From Notospermus geniculatus (Eukaryota > Nemertea > Pilidiophora > Heteronemertea > Lineidae), in assembly GCA_002633025.1 (NCBI GenBank), contig NMRB01000003.1:967862-1031861 (forward strand): a DNA stretch of 64,000 bases. Direction: 5' to 3'. A program made the position numbers and the translations under genes. Positions 13,021-26,296 of this stretch are shown here, one piece after another. Every line of letters begins with the position of its first letter. Position 1 is the stretch's first letter. Under the pieces are notes generated by a model. It was not told the origin of the DNA. It did no database searches and saw nothing but the letters and a program-made list of their open reading frames with translations.

Positions 13021-13735
13021 CTGGAAAGATAAGAGAAAGATATGTTTACAAAAGGTTCATCTTCTATAAAGTTAACACCCCAGCCTCTTCATCATCATCA
13101 TCATCCTTTTCCCTCCTCGTCTACCCAAAGAACACCATTTCCAACCGAAAGCCTCAAGATATCCTGCCACTGAAATATATATACCTTTGAACTTAATTGA
13201 AAGAGTATCTAAGAAGATTATATATTTGCCGCATTTGAGCTGTGGTTTTATTGCTGTTGGACACAGTACACCATGGAATGGATACATGGTCTTGATAGTT
13301 TTGGGAGGTAATTACACCAAGGAAGGAAGCATGACATGGTGTGTGATGAGCCAGTGTTGTCTCCGTGCTCGATATGAAATTGGCAAGTCGGTATGCCCAA
13401 ACTTGGCGACCACTGGACCAAAGATTGGTGACCATATTAGCAGTGTTAGATGCCGTCCATTACACATGGTGCCACCATGTACCATGACATCCTGCCCAGA
13501 TGACCGAAGAGTGGCAATATACAGCATCCTCAAAACTTCACGTCCAATTTCCAAAGCAGACAAGAGTCTCACTGCTTTGCCAACTGCATCTACCTCACAT
13601 TCAGATCCACAAATCTCACTTCGTTGTCGGATACCGTGACCTGTTGCAAGATGAAGCGTTAGAATCAATTCACAGCTCAGACAGATGATAGCTCTGATTT
13701 GATGAATGATTAGAATATTACCTGCGGCTTACTTA

Positions 13736-13763
13736 ATATTTCATTCCAATTAGAATGAAATAT
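13736..13763. repeat. perfect 11-bp inverted repeat with 6-bp loop
   Basis: ATATTTCATTC and GAATGAAATAT flank CAATTA. The site is a small AT-rich palindrome with no associated gene, of unknown significance. Confidence 0.8.
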
Positions 13764-15877
13764 AATACATCTCAAGCAGGCATCCAACGGAAGACTTCAC
13801 GCATGCAACATGTCGTTTATTTACATCAAAACAGCAACGTCCTCGTCCCTGTTCAGCAGTCGTTAATCATGGGGAAGTGAGACGTAAAAAATTCGGCCAA
13901 TCAATCATTTTCAATAAATGCTGATTGATTAACAATTATATTGATAATCCATTAGCAGCACAGCGTTTTTGTTTGAATCTTAATGCTGATGATTTGAATT
14001 CTGATGTGTCAACATTGAGTCAACTTGACCTCACAAAGGTCACAGATGCTGTGCAGTGGAGCCTACAATTGTCACCATCATAACAGCAATATGGTTTACA
14101 AACTACAGATTCAAGGAGCATATCTGAGTTCGTCCAGTTGGAGAAGAGAGATAACAAACATGAGCTGCTAATTCACTTATATCGATGCCTCAGCAATGGG
14201 AAGAATTGATACAAGCAAAAACACATTTCACGACCAACTCAAAAACATCTCCATTACGATGTCGTGAAATTCCTCCCATTCTACTTTTTGCAATGAACTC
14301 GACAAGCAACAGGCTGCTGATAGAAACCATTTAAAAATTCCATCACGTGTGACACACAAACGTCATTGAGCATCGAACTGTGCAATTTGTATCCAAGAAA
14401 ATTACATCTACTCTTCTGTGAATGGAATTACAAGAGAGTTTCGCAACAATTTTCAACAGTCATTACAGAGTTATTGAGAATGTTGGAGGGGTTATTAGGC
14501 AGGGTATTGTCCTAAATGCAGCATCTCAGCATGATGAAGGAGATACCCTATTAGTTAAAGGAATTCAAGTTGAAATTTAAGGTTTTGTTTCTTTTGGTTT
14601 TATTGTTGAACGATGTCGATTGGACCAAAAGGGGTTGATTTAGATGGGTTTCCTAGCAACTGGGAAAGGGGTAAAACTGATTTTCACTGACGTGTTCTCA
14701 TAGGGGGCCACTGATTGGCTCGCCATGTCGAAAGGATGCAGCAAAGGGATCTATATAGGTTGTAAAAGGGAGCACATATTGCGAAGAATGTTTCTATTAG
14801 AATGCTCACACTCCCCATGCATGTTCCCAGCTGCCCCAGCCGTGTACTAATCTAGAGAGAAAAAGACTGATTTCCATAATCAATCAAATTTAGAGCAACT
14901 CATTCCGTTGGCAGAGGAATTCGTAACTGGAGAGAACACAAAGTCAATTCGTATTTGATGCGCAACAATTGAGAATAGGCAACAGAAATTGCAGCCCTAA
15001 CAACATTACGGCATGCTGGAATCTCATGTGCTAGGGGCAACTGGCTCATTATCCCATCAGGTCTATCAGTGCCAATACACACGTCGTCAACGGTAGCCCA
15101 CTTAATTCACCGAGGGACGTCGAATGCCTTCGCCGAGAAACCCTGACTGGCTAGAAACGCTGATGTCATTTGTGAACATCAGTCAGAGTCACGACGATGA
15201 ATCCATCACACCAGGAGTGCATGTTCACGCTGAATGCATAACACGTTCGTAAGCCCCGCTTGAATACACCCATACTTGTCTAAAATGGTATCACATTCCC
15301 AACATGATATTGACGATTTACGCACTATGAGATTTCGATAGAAGGATTCATTTCTTTGAGTCTCCGGCATCCTAAAGCCTTTGCTTATTCTTGCAGAATA
15401 ATACAGCCGAGGCGACAGATATCATCCCATTGAGACGAAATTCGGTTGGTATAGTTTACAAATCGGGAAAAATCTTTCACTGATATATCATGATTTTCCC
15501 AAAGAGAAGCAACAGTGAGAAAGAATTTACAAACAGATATATGACATCATCATCTTCCGCTTCGTGTCCTCCGGTACGTCTTCCTATCAACGATATCTTA
15601 TGTCAGAGAAAAGAGAGACTAAGACATTTCACGATGAAGCTGTTACTAAAGAAATGTTGTCAGAACACTTAGGAGATGGAAAGAAAGAGTGGTGGTAAAA
15701 AACTGATCCAAGGAAACGAGTATGTATGAAACTGATATCATTGTTACTGGGTATCTACAGAGGTCCAGCAACAAGTTGTTTTTCGTTTCCTGATACATAG
15801 ACCTAGAGAAGTCCATAAAGGACCATGAGCTGCTTTCATGTGATGTCTGAGAGCAACAGAAGGTGATGTGCAGATGA

Positions 15878-16117
15878 TTATGGGCTATGAGGGTGGTGGC
15901 GTGGTAGTTCAACATCGTCGACTAGCACCTCTGTGGTAGTGGGTTTGACTGGCCGTCTACCATGCTGACATCGCCAACAAAGTGTGCCACATGTCAATCT
16001 TGTCATGGCAGAAGTCACACACACTACACTTATGCTGACGATGCCACACAGGACAAGGATGTAATCTGACGTCAGTTTGACCGTCAAGATGGGCAGATTT
16101 TTCTGTGATGACGTCAT
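15878..16117 (-). CDS. possible single-pass membrane protein fragment
   Basis: From an ATG at 16117 the minus strand encodes 79 residues. A short polar start is followed by a hydrophobic span SDYILVLCGIVSISVVCVTS (about residues 18-37), then a Cys- and Arg-rich juxtamembrane stretch (TCGTLCWRCQHGRR) and an acidic/His tail. That layout suits a small type III membrane protein or the 3' exon of a receptor. There is no clear acceptor, poly(A) signal or family match, and the frame is short enough to be chance. Confidence 0.2.
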   Translation of the reverse strand: MTSSQKNLPILTVKLTSDYILVLCGIVSISVVCVTSAMTRLTCGTLCWRCQHGRRPVKPTTTEVLVDDVELPRHHPHSP

Positions 16118-17017
16118 CTGCACTAGCTCTAGTCAAGAAGACCATTATCCTCACTTGGCTGACAATTCAATCATTTCAAACATGGTCTATTTGCAAGTTA
16201 TCCGTCTTGAACAGAAATGATCGCTCGCGGAAACTGATACAATACATGGATGGTGGAAATTGATACAAATCCAGCGGCTATCACCCACCACCAGCTATTG
16301 ATGATATCCGTTCACACTAACCTCGCATGTAAGACTTAGCAGCAAACAGAAGTATACCAATCAATACGTGGGCATCGATTCCATGGAAGAAGGTGCGAAA
16401 GGAAGAAAATCACAATCGTCACCACCAATCAGTTTGATTAAAAGTGCGCAGGGATCTAAATATAGCAACAGATGTAACAAACAATTGAATCCAGCTTGTG
16501 ATGTACACCAGGATAACTTGCATTAAGAACACACCACATTTGCCGTAGTCAAAGTACAGTTCCTTAGGTCTAGATAAGGTGACGCCATTCAGGGGTATAA
16601 GATCCTTACGTTGAGCTGATTATATTCAACTTCATGATAAGCGCGGTGACAAAAAAAGTAATTTTGTAAATACATCTGGCTTTTTTCCTCTCGCGTTATT
16701 AATCATAAGAGTGACTGGCAATAATCAGAAGGTATCGATCGCGAGGATTTAGACTGGTACATATTGATCTCTAATTGATTGGAATATAATGCCATTGAGT
16801 TGATGCAGAAAGTGACACCTTTGATTCTTGGCATCACAAGTTTGGCGATGAATTGGCTGAGAACAGGCATTCTGGATCGGGTTACTTTTGATGCAAGCTG
16901 CTTCAACTTTTTTCTGAATTTTCTCTATAGAAAGATCGATGCAAACCACTTTTTGACCAATCCTAGATCGCCCACATAACTTTAATACAACAGAGATGGT
17001 GCAACAATGATGGAAAA

Positions 17018-17417
17018 GAGCATCAACCACCCAGCACTTGATTTGGGATGGGGCGTCAACGATCCAGCAGTTGATTTGGGTTGGAATGTCAACCGTAGCA
17101 GTTGACATTTAGGATGGAGTGTCAACCGTCCAGCAGTTGATTTGGGACAGAGCCTCAACCATCCAGCAGTTGATTTTGGATGGAGTGTCAACCATCCAGC
17201 ACTGTTGCAACAGAGTGTCAACTATCCAGCAGTTGATTTGGTTGGAACATCAACCAGCCAGTTGTTGATTTGGGATTGAGTGTCAACCGTCCAGCAGTTA
17301 TTTGGGTGGAGCATCAACCATCCCGCAGTTGAATTGGTTGGAACATCAACCATCCAGCAGTTGATTTGGGATGGAGTGTCAACCATCAGCAGTTGATTTG
17401 GAACCATGGAGATGTCA
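17018..17417. repeat. 33-bp minisatellite (about 12 units)
   Basis: The unit is CAACCATCCAGCAGTTGATT followed by TGGGATGGAGTGT. Spacing is mostly 33 bp, with substitutions and some shortened units. Because 33 is a multiple of three, the minus strand shows an 11-residue peptide repeat (STAGWLTLHPK-like), but frames shift between units and there is no start or splice context, so coding is unlikely. Confidence 0.92.
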
Positions 17418-19869
17418 AGTGAATGTGGTTTCACCCGCAACTACTCCAGAAGTGAAAACACGGACAAATGCATTATCCCAGCAGTTGTGGAAAAGTTCTG
17501 AGCGTTGAGCCAGAAGAATGGAGATAATTCTCATCAAATTCTTGTTGGAGGATTCTTTGCCAGGAGTACCAAAATTACATTTGGCTGGTCACATGACCTC
17601 TGAAGATAGTCTCCATACCAACATCACTTGGTAGCTAGGGCATGCTACCTCAAATTCAAAAGGGCAAGACCCTGCTTTACCAAGGCTGACGTTCTATCCT
17701 TCCATTCGGGTACCTTTTAAAGCCTTGAAAATCCACAAAGAAAGCGAGTTGTTTGTGGAGTTAACAGAAAATAACAGACGACCTTCACCAGAGAAAATCC
17801 TTAATCTCATTCTCAAAAAGATTTCAAGAAACATTGGCAGGAAACCTCCACTACATGACAGCTCAGGTTGAATATCAAATGGTTTATCTTCTTACACTTC
17901 ATAACCACAAATAGAACATCCACGGCATTCTTTCCACTTTGAAATGTTTTTGTTTGATTTTATCGAACTTGGTCCGCACCCATAAATCACCCACCCACAT
18001 AACTTCATTTCATATCACATGCAAAAGTACATGCATTTTTTAATACTAGCACATTTCATTCATAGTGTTGGGGAAGAAAAAATTCAACGACCTTCTAAAA
18101 ACACTGAGCCACTCGCTGATGTACTGTATGTTATTGAACGAACTCCTGTAGTTCATTGCCACATGCAGTATTGATCATCAAGTGATTACTGAGTGAGCTG
18201 TGTCCCGTACAGCCGGAAAAAAAACGATGTGTCTTTTTCATTCAGTTACCATTGTTGCCGTGGGTGGAAGATGACTTTTTCTTCCGACCTTGAGAGGTTC
18301 TGAGGAAGGTGTGAACCATAAATAGCAGGATGGTGCTCCCTGTGAGGTGTGCATTGCTTGAAGGCACCTGAAAATCAATGCCCTTGCAAAATCAATCATC
18401 AAAATATCACTGTTACACTCAGTCATCTGATTGTGATGTTAACTCATAATATTACAGCTCCTTCAATTCATAATTGATGCAATAATATGGAAGTTTTCAC
18501 AGGTGTTGAGTTGTTAGAACTGAGCAAACTAACCAAACCTTGGCTGGGTTGAAACCTTGGCCATGAGTTGTGATGCTCCTTCCAACGTAACACCACCACT
18601 CCCCGTGAAAAGCGGACACCCAGGAATGTCCGACTTTGGTCAAAGGTTGGCAAGTCAGCGAGAAGGAATGCACCATATATCTTCTTACAATCACCAGCTT
18701 TCCTTCTGTACACCAAGAATGTCCATGTTTTCATCTGAACAGATGGCATAGCCATTGGCAGGGATGGCTAACGGGAGATATCAGGTGAGTTCTCTATTGG
18801 CTAACCATCCATGGTAAGGCTAGACACCTAATAACACCTGCAATCATAGACCAGTTGCTTTCCTTTGAACCACTACAACAACTTTGCATCCTTCTTCTCA
18901 GCTCTGGGCATTTAACCCTTCGGGCAAGGGTTGCAACTTGTCAACAGAGTCTTCTCAACCACTCACTGAGATCACTCTCTTCAAATGGTGCTTGTAGGTA
19001 AAGGGTATCTTTGCCCAACTTCTGATTCACATAAGTGCCCAGTTCAATGTGACATACCCGGAAGGCAAAAATGAATTGCTTGACTGGCTGACTGAACTGC
19101 AAGTAACATCAACCCCTTCAGCATTCATCACCCATAAACAATTGGCAGGTCTTGCCATCCACCCATCCAATGCTTGATTTGGCCTTTGGCATTCTTGCTT
19201 ACCATTGCAGTTTGACACCAGATTGATGATAGCAGGGCCAAATATGCCCACACCACACTAACTCTGAAATCTTGTTCAGTACCACTATGGGTTAGTGGAA
19301 CACAGCAATGACTTCCTGAGAATGCCCAAAGCAGATGAGTTAAGCACAAAGATTAGGTATCTTAGCCATCACTGCTTGTCCAGTTGCATCAACAACAATC
19401 ATAGGAATCACTAGAAATTGCCCTCAGGGGTGTTGTCAGTATGTCCTTCATCAACCATCCCAATGATGTTTTCATTATCAATACTCTTACCACTAGTTGA
19501 CCAACTGAAGTCGAGCAAATATTTTCCCTCCAACATGAGAGCCTGGGTCTGTAATCATAAAACATGGCATTGTTTTCTCTGGCAAGAAGCTTGAAAGCTT
19601 TCGCTCCATGCTCGGCTATTACGTAGCGATGTTGATGGTGTTTGTCATGTTGGCAGTGTTTGTCAACCAATGCAGACAAAATGGTAGTACAATCAGGCAG
19701 TGACTAGAGAGGTCTGGGGCCTCGAGTCCCCAGCAGGCAGACTTTAACCCCTTCATAGCATTTTTTTAGAAGACATGTTGATGATAAGATGGATTAACTG
19801 ATTGTCACGGAAACAAATTTGATATCAACAGACGGTAGAGTTGCCAACAATGTCACCAAAATACTGCAT

Positions 19870-20031
19870 CCCTAATGCCCGCTGTACACAATCAAATTTT
19901 TCATCCAATTTTTTGGAAATTCCGATTCCGGGCCTATTGGGGCTTCAATGTATAAACCCGCATGTAGGCCTTTATTGAGCATATTCAGAAAATCGGATGA
20001 AAAATCTGATCGTGTACAGCGGGCATTAGGG
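19870..20031. mobile_element. palindromic MITE-like element, about 37-bp terminal inverted repeats
   Basis: The left end CCCTAATGCCCGCTGTACAC continues AATCAAATTTTTCATCC. The right end is its near-perfect reverse complement (GGATGAAAAATCTGATC, then GTGTACAGCGGGCATTAGGG). A core of about 85 bp between the arms has no open frame. Target-site duplication is unclear. The layout is that of a non-autonomous DNA transposon remnant. Confidence 0.85.
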
Positions 20032-23000
20032 GAACCATGAGGACACTGAAGGCTTAGGGATAGTCCAGATATAGATAGTGTCCAGAATGAAAAGACAGGC
20101 CAATAATTTAGGTATCTGAACTATTTTTTCTCTTGCTTATGAATTCTTCCACCAAAACGAGAGAAAAATCCGAGGTCCTCCAGTCATTCAGTGTCCATGA
20201 TTGATCTTACTTGGTATCATCCTCTACTACACCTCTCAAAGACTTCTCCTCAGTCTGTTATTGGCATTCCATTGATTGGTAAAAAACTAACAGCAATGAC
20301 CATTCACAACGTGTCTGAGACAAGCAGGGCTTTTTCAAGAAGTAAGCGAAATCAAATAATCCTTTGAAAAGAAGAACATTGCTCAAAGTACAAATGATAT
20401 TCAAGGACATCTTTTTGATTTAAAGTGCAACTCCAACAGGTACTAGAATCCAGCCTGCAGCAAATGGAACAGGGAGACTCAGAAACCTGACCCTCAACAA
20501 CCGTGCCCGACCCTGACGGATTCCCCCCCGATGAGACAGTAGACAAATACGTATTATCTCCACGTGTATATGTATTGATGGATATTTGCTGTGATGCCAT
20601 TGATTTTCGCCGCGGGCGCTCGCCCCAATACCTGTGTAGTTTGGACACATTGATCCCAGGAGCTACTGACATTGGATGGACAAAGGAAAAGGCTTCATCA
20701 GACATGTCAGAGACTGACAGGAGATGGAAGATGAGATGACCTGACATCAGGACTGGTGTCATATCAACGGGAACAAAGTAAGCAACTGGGAGAAGTAGGC
20801 CCTGTGCTTCAAGTATGAGGTATTCCCTCCAGACCATGATTTTACAGCTTAACAAGCCTGGGAGATTCTCACAGTTTGTTATAACAAGCCATGGAGATTC
20901 TACCAGTTTGCTAATTAACACAATAGTAAACTACGTGCGGAAGCAGATATTGGTATTCCTGTACACCTGGTGTTCTTCGCCTATTAGTTCTTCAGGTATT
21001 GCCTTCAAATGCTGTTGGAAGCTATCATACCAGGAGGAATGCCCGGTTAATCCTTCTGGCCATTGACTTTACCATCCAGAAGCTCTTATTGCTATCCTAA
21101 GCATTAACAACAGGCCTAGCTCCAACTGATGCTGCTTTGTTAGCTGTGGCTAGAATAATTGGCAGTGAAAGTTGCATTCAACAATACAATACACATTTAA
21201 TTCAAAGTGACGTTTTGTGTCCTTTGATCTTCATGTGACTTTCATGTCCAGTGGGTTAATGTGTAAGATAAAGAAAACAAGTGGGAGAAAAGCTATGTGA
21301 AAGCGACACTCTCAAAGGATTACTTTGATCAAAGACCAAGTACATAGGGAAAAGCAATTTTAAAGAACAAAGCCTAGGTAATTAACTATAGAATGCCCAA
21401 GGGTTTGATTTTTTCTAGCATTACACTTTGATAACCCATCGTCTACAAGGCTACTTAGTATATGATGCCACCTTATTTGGCATCACACTCTTGAGCATTT
21501 GAAAACTTCCAGCAATACTTTCATTGTGTATCTGTATTGTGACGAACTGTAGCCCCTTGTGATGGAATCAGCATCTGTAGAATAATCCTTGTTTATCTGG
21601 CTGTACGTCTTTTCGCTGTATCCAACTTGCAGCAGCTGCCATGCCCACACATTTTACCACAATAGTTCTTGAACAGAACAAACCCTGGAATTGCCCTATG
21701 GTTAATGATTCTATCCTTTGTAGCCAATGCTTTTCTTTTCCTGCAGTTAGAGCAACAGGGAGTGAAACCCTAGGTGTAATCCACTATGCTTAGTCCATGT
21801 TGTCATTGGTGACAGTCGTACTGAAGGAGGGTGCTGCCCTATTCACACCAAACCATTTCAACTTAAATTTGAGCAAGAAGGAATAGATATTTGGGAGGTG
21901 CACAGGAGGACACCAACGCTCCTGGCGAAAAGGTGCTTGTCAAAGACAGGAGGCATACAGCTCTCTCAAATGCAGGGGGTTCGTCAGGTAAAGTACCGAA
22001 CCCAAGACCACAGTGATTAGAGGCAGTAATGTTGTCATGATTAGATGCCAAGCACGGGTAGATTGATGTGGTTTCTTGATGCTGTAGAGTGGAAGGTTCA
22101 ACATTTCGTCAGCAAGGACTTTTGGTCCAGGACATTTCATCTCCTGGGACATTATGTCCCTTTTCGTCACCGGATTGTGTGACATCATGTGTCAACTACC
22201 AGATCTTTCTCCTATATCTTGCAACTGAAACCATCTGAAGAGCAGCGAAATCATTGTCAAAGGCAGCAGCCCTGTGACCTCAAATGACGCCATGGCCCAT
22301 TCATCACACCCAATAAAATGCACCGCTTTATGGATCTCATCCAGTATTGCATGTCATGAGATCGGGATTACCAGCAGTTAGTATCTGTTGATCAACACCT
22401 ATGAACGTAATCCATCCCGGTCTCGTCATAAGCACTCATCCAGCAACAAGTGGTAATCGCGCTAACATCACCTGTTCTAAGGACATCCAAGGAGACCGTC
22501 AATATTAATCCACTACGCAATAATTGCTGGATGCTGTGGATCGGAGCTGTTCGTGCATCGCTAGGGATGCTCCCTGGTGACTGACATTTGTAATTGGGTC
22601 AATTATCTTCAGATGAGGTATGTGAGGACTGGTGGCTATTTTGTGGTCAGACCATCTCCTAGCGGAAATATGGTCCCTCTAGGTGAAGGTCATACTGGTG
22701 TTGTCCAAGAGGAAGGGACAGGTGACATGTTGGTGTTCAGGATTGCTGTGTGGGGTGCGGATGAAAGTGAATGGTGAAAATGGACATTGCGTAGAGAGCA
22801 ATACAGATGGAAACACTTGGTGGCCTTCGCTGTCGCAATATAGAGATGTAACAGTAACTCCCCCCATTTGAACGAAGGTGAAAGAACAGATTTCCTTTCC
22901 ACAAGTACAAAACAGATTCACTCGCCAGGAAAACCTCATGCCAGAGTATCCAATATTCATGACCAGACGTTATCTGTTAGTACATTGTGATTTCACCCTA

Positions 23001-24327
23001 ACTATGCCCACAAATAAAGTACATATCAATGCACATGATGAAGGACAACAGGTCCCGTAAAATTGCCAGCCCAGGCTTTCAATACGTGAAGGAAGTGTAT
23101 AGAAATGATGCAAACAATGTCTACTAATGAATCTACATCAACCTTGGTCACAGGTTTTCTTAAGAAAGGATAAGGACTTGGAATTGCAATTAGGTACGAG
23201 GTTCATGATACAGAATTTATCCAGGCATCTTTTGAGCGGTTCATCCTTGGAAACCTCTGTGATGATTTGCGGTCTCTTTTCCAGAATTTCTTCATCAACA
23301 CAACCTCGAACATCATTTTCAAGGAGCCTTTTCATAAGACAGAACCATGCCTTACTCTGTAGGAAATCAATCTGCTTCCTCTCCACCATACCCTAGTGAA
23401 AATTTGATCGAACACCGCTGATAACACAATCGCCTGACATGACAATTTCACACAAGGACACTGGAAGACAGGCCGAACACGACAACACAATCAGGCCATC
23501 CACGAAGCTCATTTCACCAATTCGAGAACGAGAATTCTTGATTAAGTTTTCCAGCTACAGGCTTTTTAACCACCACTGTATTTTTAATCCTAAACCACGT
23601 CAATGTCAGCAGCATCCAATCTGGTGACATGAGGCAGGAAACTAGCAAATGCTAAAGGCGAAGACTTGTCTTCAAGAAATCAACAACGCATGGAAAAGAC
23701 AATTTCCTCGACACCTCATTTGGGAGTTGACACCAGTCAAGGTCAAGATATCATTAAGACTCGGATCTCCAATAATTCAAATTCTCTACACACCCCATTG
23801 ACGTTCTTGGTCATTATTAGGTGGCCTTTCAATGAACTGCAGTTCGATGGCATACTCACATCAAATCAGATTTGCCAATATAACAGTTATTAGCTTTCCA
23901 GAAAATGACTAGCTGACTGACTACAAAATGACTTGTGGTAAAAGAAGAAAAATTTGTGAAAATTTGCCACCAAAACAGATGGCATGCTACATTTATGAAA
24001 CGGTTGTTAAGGGATGGACTAGGTGTGGAAAAGAAGATGAAACTGAACAATGATAGGCCTAGACATAATCTCTGCATAATGCTCTTCTTCCTTGATTTGA
24101 TTGACCTGACTAATTAAGAACTGCAAAATGAGCACCCCAATTTTGACAATGCGAGGAAACAATCCCACGGAGCCCATCAGGTAATATACCATGTTCATTC
24201 ACGCAACTTCGACCGATCAATCTTGTCCATGATCAGAGATGCAACTAGTGGCACACACATTCACACCACACGTTTCCACCGATTTATTCAATAACTAACG
24301 CAATAAATAACATGACATCCACCGTAC

Positions 24328-24353
24328 CTGTGAGGTCTAGGAGGAGTATCCAT
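24328..24353 (-). CDS. candidate alternative first coding exon of KIF26 (copy in duplicate block 1)
   Basis: Read on the minus strand, an ATG at 24353 has A at -3 and G at +4 and an in-frame TGA 30 nt upstream. It opens MDTPPRPH plus two bases of a next codon, then meets the donor CACAG|GTACGG. Phase 2 is exactly what the KIF26 linker exon (13020-12858) needs; joining them would give MDTPPRPHR-AAQKLA. The sequence just upstream (about 24360-24600) is clearly richer in CpG than its surroundings and includes the E-box-like TCACATGA, as a promoter-proximal 5'UTR might. Seen: start, donor, phase. Inferred: that it splices to KIF26. The donor is not ideal (C at +4) and a phase match has a one-in-three chance. 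Confidence 0.38.
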
Positions 24354-24600
24354 CGTCAGTGATTTTAATCCATATTTGATTCATAATCCATACGTCGAAT
24401 AACTGATAATCCGCCGAACGTCAAACGCAGCTCCGAGATTGTGGACACTCGCATCTTCATCAACAATACACCAACGTACATACACTGGATGCTCGCTGGC
24501 TGAGCTAGCACAGGCAGCTGATTGCTATGGTCACATGATCAGCTAACGTTCTCTGGAGCTTGCTAGCAGAACTGCCGTAACTAGATTACCTGGCAAGCTA
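24354..24600 (-). promoter_or_regulatory. CpG-richer stretch upstream of the candidate first exon
   Basis: The stretch contains many CpG dinucleotides (for example CGTCGAATAA, CCGCCGAACG, CGCAGCTCCG, AACGTTC and GCCGTAAC) in a region where CpG is otherwise sparse. It also holds a TCACATGATC E-box-like site near 24530 and several AGCTAGC/GCTAGC repeats. It lies directly upstream, on the minus strand, of the ATG at 24353. A near-identical copy sits at 26297-26543. No clear TATA box was seen. The promoter role is inferred from position and composition only. Confidence 0.35.
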
Positions 24601-25060
24601 GGCAAACTCAGGAGCGAATGGAGCAAGACCAACAATTGGCAAATTTAGCAAACTTGATTATGGACTCAATAACAGGAGAACCCAATAACGGCAACAGGGT
24701 ATGATGTAGGGACACCTTTAAAAAGACACAGAATTTGGCCTTGAGTGTCTCCAGCTCTGTCATTTGAGAATCTGACGACTGTTACATGTACCGTGATATG
24801 GGAACACCGTCATCAACTAGTGTTAGCTGTTAGCGCTAACACGGTCACAAAGCCTTGATGATTTAGCGATTCCTGACAGACTAGAGATATCATCAGAGGA
24901 GTTCAATGGATGGATGCCTGTTGCATACTGAATGAGGACATCAGCAAACATGCTGTAGGTGAAGGGATCAAACCAGGCGTGTTAGGACAACGGTCATGCA
25001 GAACCTGACACTGGTATTGTTGATCAGGGGAGGGGAGATCAGGGGATCTTGGGCTGTCAT

Positions 25061-25117
25061 TGTGGTGCAGTGGACGCATCACCACCTGTCACTTCTGAGG
25101 GTTCAGGGTTCAATCTC
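25061..25117 (+). mobile_element. tRNA-like SINE head (degenerate), copy in block 1
   Basis: An A-box-like TGTGGTGCAGTGG (25061-25073) and a B-box-like GGTTCAATCTC (25107-25117) are spaced as in a tRNA-derived SINE. No cloverleaf is intact. The duplicate in the second block is at 27006-27062. Confidence 0.55.
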
Positions 25118-26270
25118 TAGTCGACCTTCATCTTTATGTGATCTGCTTTCTTCCTGCTGTTCAGTCCACTGAATTTACCGAATGATGTCTTTTGACCGGC
25201 TCTAGGACTTTTCGCCCTGGACATTTTGTCGCTGACTTTTCACTCCCAAGGATATTTCATTCGTCCATGACAATACAATGATACTGTATTTGGCTCTTGT
25301 TCCAATGTTTGAATAAGTACCAATCAAGAAGAGAGCCAACTGTTTTTTCAGAACTGAACAGAGGCATATTGATATACAGGTTGGTTCGAAAATCTGACAA
25401 TGTGTTCCAGTCAACTACCAGGTGAATCACATTCAACGATCAGAATATCTGATACCCCCCTCATAGGTTTCATCCCACATAGTGCAAGCGTCATGATAGC
25501 CTGATCGAATCCTCACCTTTCAAAATGGCTAATGTTGCCTATTCTGTGATAATCCCCTCATTTCAAACAACATGCAAATTGTTGTCTATACATGCCTCCG
25601 TGATGACAACACATGAAATCATGGCCTTAAGTTTCATGTATCATTTTGAAAGTTATGGATTTAAAGTTTCAAATCGATAAGCATAACATTTCAGAGATCA
25701 TTAGAAAATCATGACTTTGCCTCCGAGCTTCAAATATTGATTGAACTGGAAAGTTATTACAGTGTTTATTTACCATCATTGAAACAGAGTCTTAACCATT
25801 TCAAGCCTTTGGTGTTGAGGAAACTGGCCTTAAAATAGCACAGCTACAGGTTCAACAGGTGGTCAAGCCTGCCCAGAATGCAAGCTGATAATCAGCGGAT
25901 GCCTTTCCACCTCTTCTCTCCATGATGAAGCTGATTCAACCATTTGAGGCTTGGTCGTACTTTTTACTACGAGAAAAGCGACTACAAAAGTCACCCAAAT
26001 GTTGAAACTACATGTAATCACACCACCCTGAAGGACTTCACAATTGCTCTCGGATGCGGGCAGCAGTGTCAAGGAATAGTCAGTCAGTTGACCAATAGAT
26101 GTCACTATGGTCCAATTCAATGCCTAGTGGACCCATTCATGGTTGATTGAGCACCAATCANAATCTTGTCCATGATCAGAGATGCAACTAGTGGCACACA
26201 CATTCACACCACACATTTCCACCGATTTATTCAATAACTAACGCAATAAATAACATGACATCCACCGTAC

Positions 26271-26296
26271 CTGTGAGGTCTAGGAGGAGTATCCAT
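26271..26296 (-). CDS. second copy of the candidate KIF26 alternative first exon (duplicate block 2)
   Basis: This is the 1943-bp-offset duplicate of the 24353-24328 candidate. The same ATG, the same eight codons and the same donor CAG|GTACGG are intact. Either the locus has two tandem alternative promoters, or this is the second haplotype of a single promoter left in the assembly next to the single N at 26161. Confidence 0.35.

Larger units (their letters stand above)
24219..26160. repeat. 1.94-kb tandem duplication, copy 1
   Basis: The block runs from AATCTTGTCCATGATCAGAG to TGAGCACCAATCA and is repeated in direct orientation at 26162-28115. A single N (26161) sits at the junction. Differences are scattered SNPs and small indels amounting to a few percent. 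It contains the candidate KIF26 alternative first exon, the CpG-richer stretch, a GTTAGCGCTAAC palindrome (24829-24840) and a tRNA-like SINE head. Confidence 0.95.

Noticed and set aside
13187-13668. Overlapping 150-codon plus and 118-codon minus frames just upstream of the KIF26 linker exon
   Set aside because: Neither has start, splice or family support. They may be an old repeat remnant but no element could be named.
18250-18367. Minus-strand 118-nt open segment between TTGATTTTCAG and CAATG|GTAACT, ending in a GRKKKSSS-like peptide
   Set aside because: Its phase (0 in, 1 out) does not fit between the KIF26 exons, and there is no family match.
20352-20921. 189-codon minus-strand frame with a basic, Ser-rich segment (GERPRRKSMASQ)
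   Set aside because: There is no convincing donor at its 3' end, and several weak acceptors compete. One or two frames of this size are expected by chance in this window. The plus strand is partly open too.
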